Shown here: one piece after another, positions 25,648-33,134 of the stretch | Layout: every line of letters begins with the position of its first letter | How positions within the stretch are numbered: the stretch's first letter is position 1 | Origin: Planctomycetota bacterium | GTDB taxonomy: Bacteria > Planctomycetota > Planctomycetia > Pirellulales > Pirellulaceae | Direction of reading: 5' to 3' | Length of the DNA: 64,000 nt | NCBI GenBank assembly: GCA_016872725.1 | Contig: VGZC01000016.1 | Location: 31,338-95,337 of the forward strand | Translations under genes and position numbers: made by a program | Notes under the pieces: generated by a model | Seen by the model: only the letters and a program-made list of their open reading frames with translations | Told to the model about the DNA's origin: nothing | The model's database searches: none

Positions 25648-26571
25648 ATGATTCGCGACCAGGCGTCCGAGCTCAGAAACCTGGCGCGCCGCGCCCATCA
25701 CGGTTCGCCTGTCGTCGCGATCGGCGCGCCGCTCGTGGGTGTCGCGGGGTGCCGTCGGGGCGTCGGCGCGACGTCGGTCGCCGTCGGACTGGCCGCCGGA
25801 CTCGCCGAATCCGGACTACGCATCGTGCTCGCCGACGCCGATCCAATATGTCCCGCCGTCGCCGCGCGGTGCGGACTGGCGCGATGCGATGCGTCCCGCC
25901 TCGACCTGCGCGACGCGGTCGAATTCGACCGCGACTTCCGTGGGATGCTCGTCACCGGTCCCCAGGGCCTCCAGATTCTTCCGACGCGCGTCGACCGGTC
26001 GACCGCGCGGATGGTTCCATCCGAAGCCGCGTGCGACCGGTTCGCGGACCGGTTCCGCGCGCTGGGCCGCCATGCCGACGGACTGCTCGTCGATCTCGGA
26101 TCGAGTGCGGCACCCCTCGCGACCCGCCTATGGCGGGCCGCCGATCATCTCATCGTCGTGCTCCGCGCCGACGACCAATCGCTCATGGATGCGTACGCGC
26201 GTCTCAAAACCAACGGGCTCGCCGAACGAACCACCTTGCACATTCTCGTGAACGGGGCGGCCGACGAGCCGCGGGCCACGGACCTCGTCGCGAGACTTGC
26301 CCATGCGTCCGAGCGGTTCCTGGGGATCGCCGTCCTTTTCACGGGTTGGCTGCCCGAATCGCCGGCCCAACCCGGCTCGCCGTCGAACGCGCTCGACCGG
26401 CCCGGGCCGCCGACGGAAACGGGTCGGAGGGAACGGGAAGACGCCGCGATGGAACCAATCGTGACCCGATGGCGGGCCCTATTGGAGCCGGGCCGCGTCG
26501 AACGGCCGGCGTGCGCTCCATTCGAACCGGCCGTTTCGCAACAACGAGGAGGAACTCCGGAAAGAACCTGA
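25648..26571 (+). CDS. MinD/ParA-like ATPase, FleN/FlhG-type, with degenerate P-loop
   Basis: 307 residues. It fits the FleN/FlhG position and fold: deviant Walker A region at 34-43, 'GLRIVLADADPICPAVAARC' (Walker A'), and 'HADGLLVDLGSSAAPLATRL' and 'LIVVLRADDQSLMDAYARLK' (Walker B and switch). The nucleotide loop reads GCRRGVGATS instead of the usual GKGGVGKT: the signature lysine is an arginine and the P-loop lysine is an alanine (A41). ATP binding is therefore likely weakened or altered. A strong GAGGAG site precedes the ATG. It belongs to the flhA-flhF run. The C-terminus from about 240 is low-complexity. Confidence 0.8.
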   Translation: MIRDQASELRNLARRAHHGSPVVAIGAPLVGVAGCRRGVGATSVAVGLAAGLAESGLRIVLADADPICPAVAARCGLARCDASRLDLRDAVEFDRDFRGMLVTGPQGLQILPTRVDRSTARMVPSEAACDRFADRFRALGRHADGLLVDLGSSAAPLATRLWRAADHLIVVLRADDQSLMDAYARLKTNGLAERTTLHILVNGAADEPRATDLVARLAHASERFLGIAVLFTGWLPESPAQPGSPSNALDRPGPPTETGRREREDAAMEPIVTRWRALLEPGRVERPACAPFEPAVSQQRGGTPERT

Positions 26572-26680
26572 ACCGCGGCCGGTCCGCCTGCCGATAATCG
26601 AAGGGCGCCGCGGCGCGCGACGGCGCGTCAATCTGCGGCGACTGGGACGAGTTTGACGGGCCGCTCGGGGATTGGGACCG

Positions 26681-26893
26681 ATGGCGCGAACCTATGCCGG
26701 AGTGCTCGGTGCCTTGGCGTTCACGACGGCCCTCATCCGCGGTCTGATTCAAGGAGGTGGAACGGAGTCGACATTGGGGATCAGCCTGGTCTGTCTCGCG
26801 GCGTTCGGCCTGATTGGACTCGTGGCCGGCGCCGTCGCGGAAGCGACCGTCGAGAACGACCTGCGCATGCGGATCCGAAACGAACAACGCTGA
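26681..26893 (+). CDS. small two-helix membrane protein
   Basis: 70 residues: 'ARTYAGVLGALAFTTALIRG' and 'LGISLVCLAAFGLIGLVAGA' are two hydrophobic helices, followed by the charged tail 'AVAEATVENDLRMRIRNEQR'. It sits between the FleN-like and FliA-like genes in the same orientation and is probably co-transcribed with the flagellar set. An in-frame TTG at 26672 is an alternative start. No family is recognised. Confidence 0.65.
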   Translation: MARTYAGVLGALAFTTALIRGLIQGGGTESTLGISLVCLAAFGLIGLVAGAVAEATVENDLRMRIRNEQR

Positions 26894-26988
26894 CGACATA
26901 CGCCCGAACCCGGCGCGGCTCACAACGCACCAGGATGGATCGCACGAGGCACGAGCCGCCTTGACGCTGCACAATCACGGAGGATTGG

Positions 26989-27774
26989 ATGGCAACCACC
27001 ACGGTCCCGGTCGAGGATATCCAGGAAGTCTGGAAAGCATACCGGTTGGATCCCTCGCGCGTCGAGCTTCGCAACCGGCTCGTCGAGCAGTACCTTCCGT
27101 TGGTGAAATACAACGGCGAGCGGATCTGGTCACGCCTTCCGGAAGGCGTTGATCTGGACGATCTGATTTCCGCGGGTGTGTTCGGACTCATGGACGCGAT
27201 CGACGCGTTCGACATGGGGCGCGGCGTCAAGTTCGAGACATACTGCGTGCCTCGCATCCGCGGCGCGATGCTCGACGAACTCCGCACCATGGACTGGGTA
27301 CCCCGCCTAGTCCGGTCGAAGGCGAGCAAGTTGTCCGAAAGCACGAAGGCTCTTGAAGCCCGGCTCGGACGGCATCCCACCGAAGCCGAATTGGCCGAAC
27401 AGATGGGGATGAGCGTCGCCGAACTCGAAAAGATGATTCTCGAAGCCAACGCCGTGAACCTGATCAGCCTGAACAAGAAGTGGTACGAGACCGACAGCTA
27501 TAAGGACGTCCGCGAAATCGACATCCTCGAGGACAAGCGGGGCGAGGATCCGACGCGGCGGGTCCAGAAGAACGACTTGATGCGGCTCGTCACCAAGGGG
27601 CTCAACCGCAACGAACGGCTCATCATCATTCTCTATTACTACGAAGAGCTGACGATGAAGGAAATCGGCGCGACGCTCGACCTGAGCGAAAGCCGGGTCA
27701 GCCAGATGCACAGCAGCATCGTGCAGCGCCTTCAGGAACAGCTCGGCCGCCGGCGTCCCGAGTTCGGAAGTTAG
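26989..27774 (+). CDS. fliA: flagellar-type sigma factor (sigma-28, FliA/WhiG)
   Basis: 261 residues. Region 2 ('RNRLVEQYLPLVKYNGERIW', 'GVDLDDLISAGVFGLMDAID', 'GVKFETYCVPRIRGAMLDEL'), the sigma-28 hallmark 'RTMDWVPRLVRSKASKL', region 3 'EARLGRHPTEAELAEQMGM', and region 4 'ERLIIILYYYEELTMKEIGA' followed by 'DLSESRVSQMHSSIVQRL'. It directs RNA polymerase to late flagellar and chemotaxis promoters. GGAGG lies just upstream of the ATG. Its presumed anti-sigma factor FlgM is encoded separately at 36360. Confidence 0.93.
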   Translation: MATTTVPVEDIQEVWKAYRLDPSRVELRNRLVEQYLPLVKYNGERIWSRLPEGVDLDDLISAGVFGLMDAIDAFDMGRGVKFETYCVPRIRGAMLDELRTMDWVPRLVRSKASKLSESTKALEARLGRHPTEAELAEQMGMSVAELEKMILEANAVNLISLNKKWYETDSYKDVREIDILEDKRGEDPTRRVQKNDLMRLVTKGLNRNERLIIILYYYEELTMKEIGATLDLSESRVSQMHSSIVQRLQEQLGRRRPEFGS

Positions 27775-27863
27775 CGGTCGTACCGCGCGATCCGCGAGGC
27801 CGGACGAACCGGCGTATCGGACCGACCGCCCCCGTCTTCGCGCGGTGATGGGCTCCGATTACG

Positions 27864-28160
27864 ATGGAGCCCATGCGGATTCGACTGATTCGAAGCGCGG
27901 TCGCGCGTCGCGGGCTCGGTGTTCCTTGTTCGACCCGTTCCCCGTGGTGGGCCTGGGGGCCGTCCCTCGTGTTGTTGCTCGCCGTGTTCGCGACATGGGA
28001 CGAGGCGGCCGTCAGCCTGTTCTTGGGTGTCATTGTGCCGATGCACGTGGTGACGGCCGCCGTGCTGTTGGCGCAGTGCCCGTCGCACCGCCTGTCGGTT
28101 GCGGCGGCGGCCGCGCGCGTGTCGATGCTCGTCCCCGCCGTCCTGAGCGCCGCGTCGTGA
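27864..28160 (+). CDS. small membrane protein, hypothetical
   Basis: 98 residues. After a basic N-terminal stretch, three hydrophobic segments appear: 'WAWGPSLVLLLAVFATW', 'AAVSLFLGVIVPMHVVTAAV' and 'ARVSMLVPAVLSAAS'. It lies between fliA and the ROK kinase gene. No family is recognised, and an ATG at 27873 (MRIRLIRS) is an alternative start. Confidence 0.5.
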   Translation: MEPMRIRLIRSAVARRGLGVPCSTRSPWWAWGPSLVLLLAVFATWDEAAVSLFLGVIVPMHVVTAAVLLAQCPSHRLSVAAAAARVSMLVPAVLSAAS

Positions 28161-28189
28161 CGGCGGATACCAGCGGGGGAGGTCGGCAC

Positions 28190-29191
28190 ATGACCGTTCA
28201 CGATCGCCCGTTTTGGCTCGGATTCGATCTGGGCGGCACGAAGATGCTCGCCGTGGTGTTCGATCACCGGTTCCGTCCGATCGCGCGCAAACGGCGCCGG
28301 ACCAAAGGCCGCGAAGGCGAAAAACAGGGCGTCGCGCGGATCATCCAGACGATTCAGCTCGCCCTCGACGAGGCGCGTCTCGAACGCGGCCGGCTCGCCG
28401 GAATCGGCGTGGGCTGCCCCGGACCCGTGGATCGGCGCGGAGGCGTCATCCGCGAGGCGGTGAACCTCGGATGGACCGACGTTTCCCTCCGGCAGATCCT
28501 CCACAAGGAGTTCGCTTGTCCGGTCGAGATCGTCAATGACGTCGATGCGGGCGTCTATGGCGAGAATCGGTTCGGCGCGGCGATCGGCGCGCGGACGGCC
28601 GTCGGCGTATTCCCGGGAACGGGGATCGGCGGCGGTTGCGTCTACGAGGGGGACATCCTGACCGGCGCGCGGATCTCGTGTATGGAGATCGGCCACGTAC
28701 GGGTTCGGGCCGAGGGCAAACGGTGCGGATGCGGCGGACGCGGCTGTCTCGAGACAGAGGCGAGCCGTCTCGCCATTTCGGCGGAAGCGGCGAAGGCCGC
28801 GTTTCGTGGCGACGCGCCGCACCTCGCGCGGCTCGTCGGCACGAACCTCTCCGACATCCGCAGCAGCACGCTGGCCCAAGCGATCGCGGCGGGAGATGGG
28901 GTGATCGAATCGATTGTCCGCGACGCCGCCGAGGCGATCGGCGACGCGGTCGCCGCGCTCGTGCATCTCGTCGCCCCCGATATCGTCGTGCTCGGCGGCG
29001 GGCTCGTCGAGGCGATGCCCGATCTGTACGTCCGCACGGTCAAGGAACGCGCGAAGGCGGGCGTGATGCGGGCCTACGTCAATGCCTTTCGGGTGGTCGC
29101 GGCCAAACTGGGTGACGACGCCACGGCGATGGGGGCCGCCGCGTGGGTCGAAAAACGCAACGCCCCGGCGCCGGAGCCCGCGCCCCGTTAA
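28190..29191 (+). CDS. ROK-family sugar kinase (glucokinase-like)
   Basis: 333 residues. ATP-binding 'GFDLGGTKMLAVVFD' at the N-terminus, catalytic-loop region 'VEIVNDVDAGVYGENRFGAA', 'FPGTGIGGGCVYEGDILTGA', and the ROK zinc motif 'KRCGCGGRGCLETEASRLAI' (HxnCxCGxxGCxE type). ROK enzymes phosphorylate glucose or N-acylated sugars at O6, or act as repressors. There is no N-terminal helix-turn-helix here, so a kinase is favoured. GGGAGG precedes the ATG. The gene ends 20 bases before the Ppx/GppA gene. Confidence 0.85.
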   Translation: MTVHDRPFWLGFDLGGTKMLAVVFDHRFRPIARKRRRTKGREGEKQGVARIIQTIQLALDEARLERGRLAGIGVGCPGPVDRRGGVIREAVNLGWTDVSLRQILHKEFACPVEIVNDVDAGVYGENRFGAAIGARTAVGVFPGTGIGGGCVYEGDILTGARISCMEIGHVRVRAEGKRCGCGGRGCLETEASRLAISAEAAKAAFRGDAPHLARLVGTNLSDIRSSTLAQAIAAGDGVIESIVRDAAEAIGDAVAALVHLVAPDIVVLGGGLVEAMPDLYVRTVKERAKAGVMRAYVNAFRVVAAKLGDDATAMGAAAWVEKRNAPAPEPAPR

Positions 29192-29211
29192 CGCCCGCGG
29201 AACCCCCGCCC

Positions 29212-30837
29212 ATGTCCTCGACGCCCAGCTCCGATTCGAACGCCGATCCGAGCCCCACTGGGAAAGGCCTGGTCCGGCAGGCCCGCGCGGCGGCGGTCAT
29301 CGATATCGGAACGACGTCGATCCGGATGGCGATCGCCGAGATCGACAATCTGGGCGGAGTCCGCAAGCTCGAATCGCTCTCGCAGGCGGTCAGTCTCGGC
29401 AAGGACACGTTCACCCAAGGCGCGATCACGAAGGCGACGATCGAGGATTGCGTGCGCGTGCTGCGGAGCTATCGCCGCATCCTCGAGGAATACCGGGTCG
29501 TATCGTCCGATCAAATCCGGGTCGTCGCGACGAGCGCCGTGCGGGAGGCCCGCAATCGTCTCGCGTTCCTTGACCGCGTCCACATCGCGACCGGCATGGA
29601 CGTCCAGCCGCTCGACGAGGCCGAGGTCAATCGGATCACCTACCTGGGCATCCAGCCGTTCCTGCAATCCGAACCGTCGCTCGTGGCGTCCCGCGTGATG
29701 GTGGTCGAGGTCGGAGGAGGCAGCACGGAGATGCTGCTGGTGCGCGACGCCCACGTGACATTCGCGCACACGTATCGGCTCGGCTCGCTCCGCTTGCGCA
29801 AGATGCTCGAGAATTTCCGCACGCCCCAACGGAAGGTCCGGGAGATCATGGAAACGCACGTGCGGCGCACGGTCGAGCAGGTGCGGGAGCAGCTCGCGCC
29901 CCTGGCGCAGGGGCTCGATATCGAACTGATCGCGTTGGGGGGCGACATGCGGTTCGCCGCGGCGCGCATCCTTCCCGAATGGACGCCCGGCACGTTGGCG
30001 CGAGTGCCCGTTCCACTGCTCGAACGGTTCACCGACGGCATCCTGCGGCTCTCCGACGACGACATCGTGCGGCAATACCACACGACGTTTCCCGAGGCGG
30101 AAACGGCAGGGCCGGCGCTGCTCGCCTACGTACTCCTCGCGCAGGTGTTCGAGCGTCCCCACGTGCTGGTGACGAATACGAATCTGCGGGACGGCCTTCT
30201 GAAGGAAATGGCGGTCGGCCACCGCTGGAACCGCGAATTCAGCAACCAGATCATCCGCTCGGCCCTCGATCTCGGCCGCGTCTTCAACTGCGACGAAGCG
30301 CACGCGCGGCACGTTGCCGAGATGGCCAAATCGCTTTTCCACGATCTGCGCGGCGAACACAAGCTCGAACCGCGCCACGAGGTGATTCTCTACGTCGCCG
30401 CGCTGCTCCACGAGATCGGCCTGTTCATCAACGTCCGGAGCCATCACAAGCACGCGATGTATATCATTAAGAACAGCGAGCTGTTCGGGCTCAGCCGAAA
30501 GGACCTGCTGCTCGTCGCGCTCACCGCGCGCTACCACCGGAGGGCCTCGCCGCAACCGCTGCACGAAGGCTACGCGCTGCTCGACCGCGAGGACCGCGTC
30601 GCGGTCGCCAAGATGGCCGCCATGCTCCGCGTCGCCGTCGCGCTCGACGAGTCGCGAAGCCAGCGGGTAAAGGGATTCCGATGCCACGCCGAGAACGGCA
30701 GCCTCGTGCTGCACGTGCCGGGCGTCGAGGATCTCTCGCTCGAACAGCTCGCCATCCGCCAATCGGGTACGCTGTTCGAGGAGGTTTTTGGAATGCCCGC
30801 GCAGCTCCGCGCCGTGCGGGACACGCCGAAGGGGTGA
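29212..30837 (+). CDS. Ppx/GppA exopolyphosphatase/pentaphosphatase family protein
   Basis: 541 residues. Actin/ASKHA fold with phosphate-1 loop 'AVIDIGTTSIRMAIAEID' and phosphate-2 loop 'VMVVEVGGGSTEMLLV'. An HD-type C-terminal domain has 'EVILYVAALLHEIGLFINVR' and 'SHHKHAMYIIKNSELFGLS'. Exopolyphosphatase removes terminal phosphates from polyphosphate; some members act on pppGpp. It directly precedes polyphosphate kinase in the same orientation (55 bases apart), so a polyphosphate role is favoured. The ATG at 29212 follows the ROK stop by 20 bases, suggesting an operon. Confidence 0.88.
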   Translation: MSSTPSSDSNADPSPTGKGLVRQARAAAVIDIGTTSIRMAIAEIDNLGGVRKLESLSQAVSLGKDTFTQGAITKATIEDCVRVLRSYRRILEEYRVVSSDQIRVVATSAVREARNRLAFLDRVHIATGMDVQPLDEAEVNRITYLGIQPFLQSEPSLVASRVMVVEVGGGSTEMLLVRDAHVTFAHTYRLGSLRLRKMLENFRTPQRKVREIMETHVRRTVEQVREQLAPLAQGLDIELIALGGDMRFAAARILPEWTPGTLARVPVPLLERFTDGILRLSDDDIVRQYHTTFPEAETAGPALLAYVLLAQVFERPHVLVTNTNLRDGLLKEMAVGHRWNREFSNQIIRSALDLGRVFNCDEAHARHVAEMAKSLFHDLRGEHKLEPRHEVILYVAALLHEIGLFINVRSHHKHAMYIIKNSELFGLSRKDLLLVALTARYHRRASPQPLHEGYALLDREDRVAVAKMAAMLRVAVALDESRSQRVKGFRCHAENGSLVLHVPGVEDLSLEQLAIRQSGTLFEEVFGMPAQLRAVRDTPKG

Positions 30838-30892
30838 CGGGCATCGGGCCGGCGCGCGCCCGGGATGTTGATTCGATCGGAACGTGACGACG

Positions 30893-33010
30893 ATGAACGA
30901 ACCGCAGACGCCGTTCTTCAACCGTGAACTGAGCTGGCTGGAGTTCAACCAGCGGGTCCTCGACGAAGCGCGGGATCCCGACCTGCCGTTGCTCGAACGG
31001 CTCAAGTTCCTCGCCATCTCCGCGTCGAACCTCGATGAGTTCTTCATGGTCCGGGTCGGCGGCCTGCGGATCCTGAAAGGGCAGGGGAGCCAGAAACCCG
31101 ACCCGGCCGGCTTGACGCCCGAACAACAGCTCGATGCGATCGCCGCGCGGACGGGCCGCATGGTCGCCGACCAGTACGCCTGTTTCCGCGACGATTTGGA
31201 ACCGAAACTCGCGTCCGAGGGAATCCGCCGCGCCGCGCCGGGGACGCTCACCGAACGCCAAAGCACGCTCATCACGAGGATCTTCGACGAGGAAATCTAT
31301 CCGGTGTTCACGCCGATGGCGGTCGAGCCGGGCAACCACTTTCCGATCCTGGTCAACCAGACGCTCAACCTGTGCGTCCGGCTCGCGCCCGCCGCCGGAA
31401 CGGCCGAGGCCCGCTTCGCCGTCATTCCGCTCGGCCGTTCCCCCAAACGGTTCCTGACGGTGCAGTCCGAGGGCGGCTACGCCTACATGCTGCTCGAGGA
31501 CGCGGTCGCCATGTTGGCGAGCCGTTTCTTTTCGGGGGAGACGGTCGAGGAATGCGTGGCGTTCCGGATCACGCGCAACGCCGACCTGGCCATTCGCGAG
31601 GACCAGGCCTCCGACCTGCTCGCCGAAATGGAGGAAGTGCTCGACGCCCGCAAGGAAAGCGCGTGCGTGCGGTTGGAGATCGCGGAACCGGCGAGCGACG
31701 ACCTTCGCGGGTTCCTACGCCGCTGCCTCGATATCGCGGACGATTCGGAAATCGTGCGGGTTCCGGGACCGATCGACCTCGCGGCCATGATGCGGGTCGC
31801 CGAGCTTCCCGGCTTCGATCGGCTCAAGTACGAACCGTGGCCGCCCAAGCCCTCGCCGCTCGTCGATTTGCGAGGCGGCGTGTTCGACGCGATCGCGCGC
31901 CGCGACGTCCTGCTGCACCATCCGTACGAGAGCTTCGAGCCGGTCGTGCGGCTCATCGAGGAAGCGGCCGACGACCCCGATGTGCTCGCCATCAAGCAGA
32001 CGCTCTATCGCACCGGACGCGACAGCCCGATCGTCGCCGCCCTGTGCCGCGCGTCCGAGAAGGGAAAACACGTCACGGCGATCGTCGAGCTGAAGGCGCG
32101 GTTCGACGAGGAGCGGAACATCGAGGGCGCCCGGAACCTCGAACAGGCGTCGGTCCAGGTCATCTACGGCGTCAAGGGCCTCAAGACCCACGCCAAGCTC
32201 TGCATCATCGTCCGCCGCGAGCCGCACGGCATCCAGCGTTACGTGCATTTCGGAACGGGAAACTACAACGAAGTCACAGCGCGGATCTACAGCGACATCA
32301 GCTACATGACGACCGACGAGGAACTCGGCGCGGACGCGACGAGCTTCTTCAACGCGATCAGCGGATACTCGCAGCCCCAGCAATTCCGCAAGATCGAGGC
32401 CGCGCCGCTGGGCCTGAGGGACACGCTGCTCGAGATGATCGGGATCGAAACGCAGCGGCGCCGACAGGGCCAGAGGGCCCGCATCGCCGCCAAACTCAAT
32501 TCGCTCGTCGATCCGCCGATCATCGAGGCGCTGTACGCCGCCTCGCAAGCCGGCGTCACGGTCCAGCTCAACGTCCGAGGCATCTGCTGCCTTCGCCCCG
32601 GCGTCAAGGGGCTCAGCGACAACATCTCCGTCGTGAGCATCGTCGACCGGTTCCTCGAACACAGCCGCATCGTCTACTTCCATCACGGGGGCGACGAGCG
32701 GGTTTTCATCTCGAGCGCGGACTGGATGCCCCGGAACCTCGACCGCCGCATCGAGCTGCTCGTGCCGATCGACGACGCGTCGAGCCGGCAGCGCCTGATC
32801 GCCGTCCTCGATACCTATTTCCGCGACAACACCAAGGCGAGGCGTCTCACGCCCGACGGTTCCTACGAGCGGATCCGCGCGCGCGGACGGCGGCGGGCCG
32901 TCCGGTGCCAACAGACGCTCTACGAGGAAGCACGCGACGCGATGAAGCGGGCCGAGCATTCGCGCCGCACGACCTTCGAGCCGTATCGGGCGCACGGATC
33001 CGGCGGATGA
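30893..33010 (+). CDS. ppk1: polyphosphate kinase 1
   Basis: 705 residues with the four-domain PPK1 layout. N domain 'FFNRELSWLEFNQRVLDEA' and 'FLAISASNLDEFFMVRVGGL'; head domain to about 300; two phospholipase-D-like C domains with 'QTLYRTGRDSPIVAALCRAS', 'VELKARFDEERNIEGARNLE', the autophosphorylated-histidine region 'RYVHFGTGNYNEVTARIYSD', and 'IVYFHHGGDERVFISSADWM'. It reversibly polymerises the gamma-phosphate of ATP. It is paired with the upstream Ppx/GppA gene and followed by HzsA-like and SixA-like genes. The ATG at 30893 is preferred over a GTG at 30884. Confidence 0.95.
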   Translation: MNEPQTPFFNRELSWLEFNQRVLDEARDPDLPLLERLKFLAISASNLDEFFMVRVGGLRILKGQGSQKPDPAGLTPEQQLDAIAARTGRMVADQYACFRDDLEPKLASEGIRRAAPGTLTERQSTLITRIFDEEIYPVFTPMAVEPGNHFPILVNQTLNLCVRLAPAAGTAEARFAVIPLGRSPKRFLTVQSEGGYAYMLLEDAVAMLASRFFSGETVEECVAFRITRNADLAIREDQASDLLAEMEEVLDARKESACVRLEIAEPASDDLRGFLRRCLDIADDSEIVRVPGPIDLAAMMRVAELPGFDRLKYEPWPPKPSPLVDLRGGVFDAIARRDVLLHHPYESFEPVVRLIEEAADDPDVLAIKQTLYRTGRDSPIVAALCRASEKGKHVTAIVELKARFDEERNIEGARNLEQASVQVIYGVKGLKTHAKLCIIVRREPHGIQRYVHFGTGNYNEVTARIYSDISYMTTDEELGADATSFFNAISGYSQPQQFRKIEAAPLGLRDTLLEMIGIETQRRRQGQRARIAAKLNSLVDPPIIEALYAASQAGVTVQLNVRGICCLRPGVKGLSDNISVVSIVDRFLEHSRIVYFHHGGDERVFISSADWMPRNLDRRIELLVPIDDASSRQRLIAVLDTYFRDNTKARRLTPDGSYERIRARGRRRAVRCQQTLYEEARDAMKRAEHSRRTTFEPYRAHGSGG

Positions 33011-33134
33011 CCCCGCGCGCCGCCGCCGCGCGTTTCGCCGAGGCCGCTCGGCACGTATGATGGCTTCGAGGGGCGTCCCGCCGAGGAACGGACCTCGCGC
33101 GGGATCGCTCGCCGATTTCGGAGTACTCCACGAT

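Noticed and set aside
21507..25649. A 1380-codon open frame antisense to flhA and flhF
   Set aside because: It reads through the complement of two clear flagellar genes, is extremely rich in Arg/Asp/His, and has no recognisable domain. It is a GC-rich antisense artefact.
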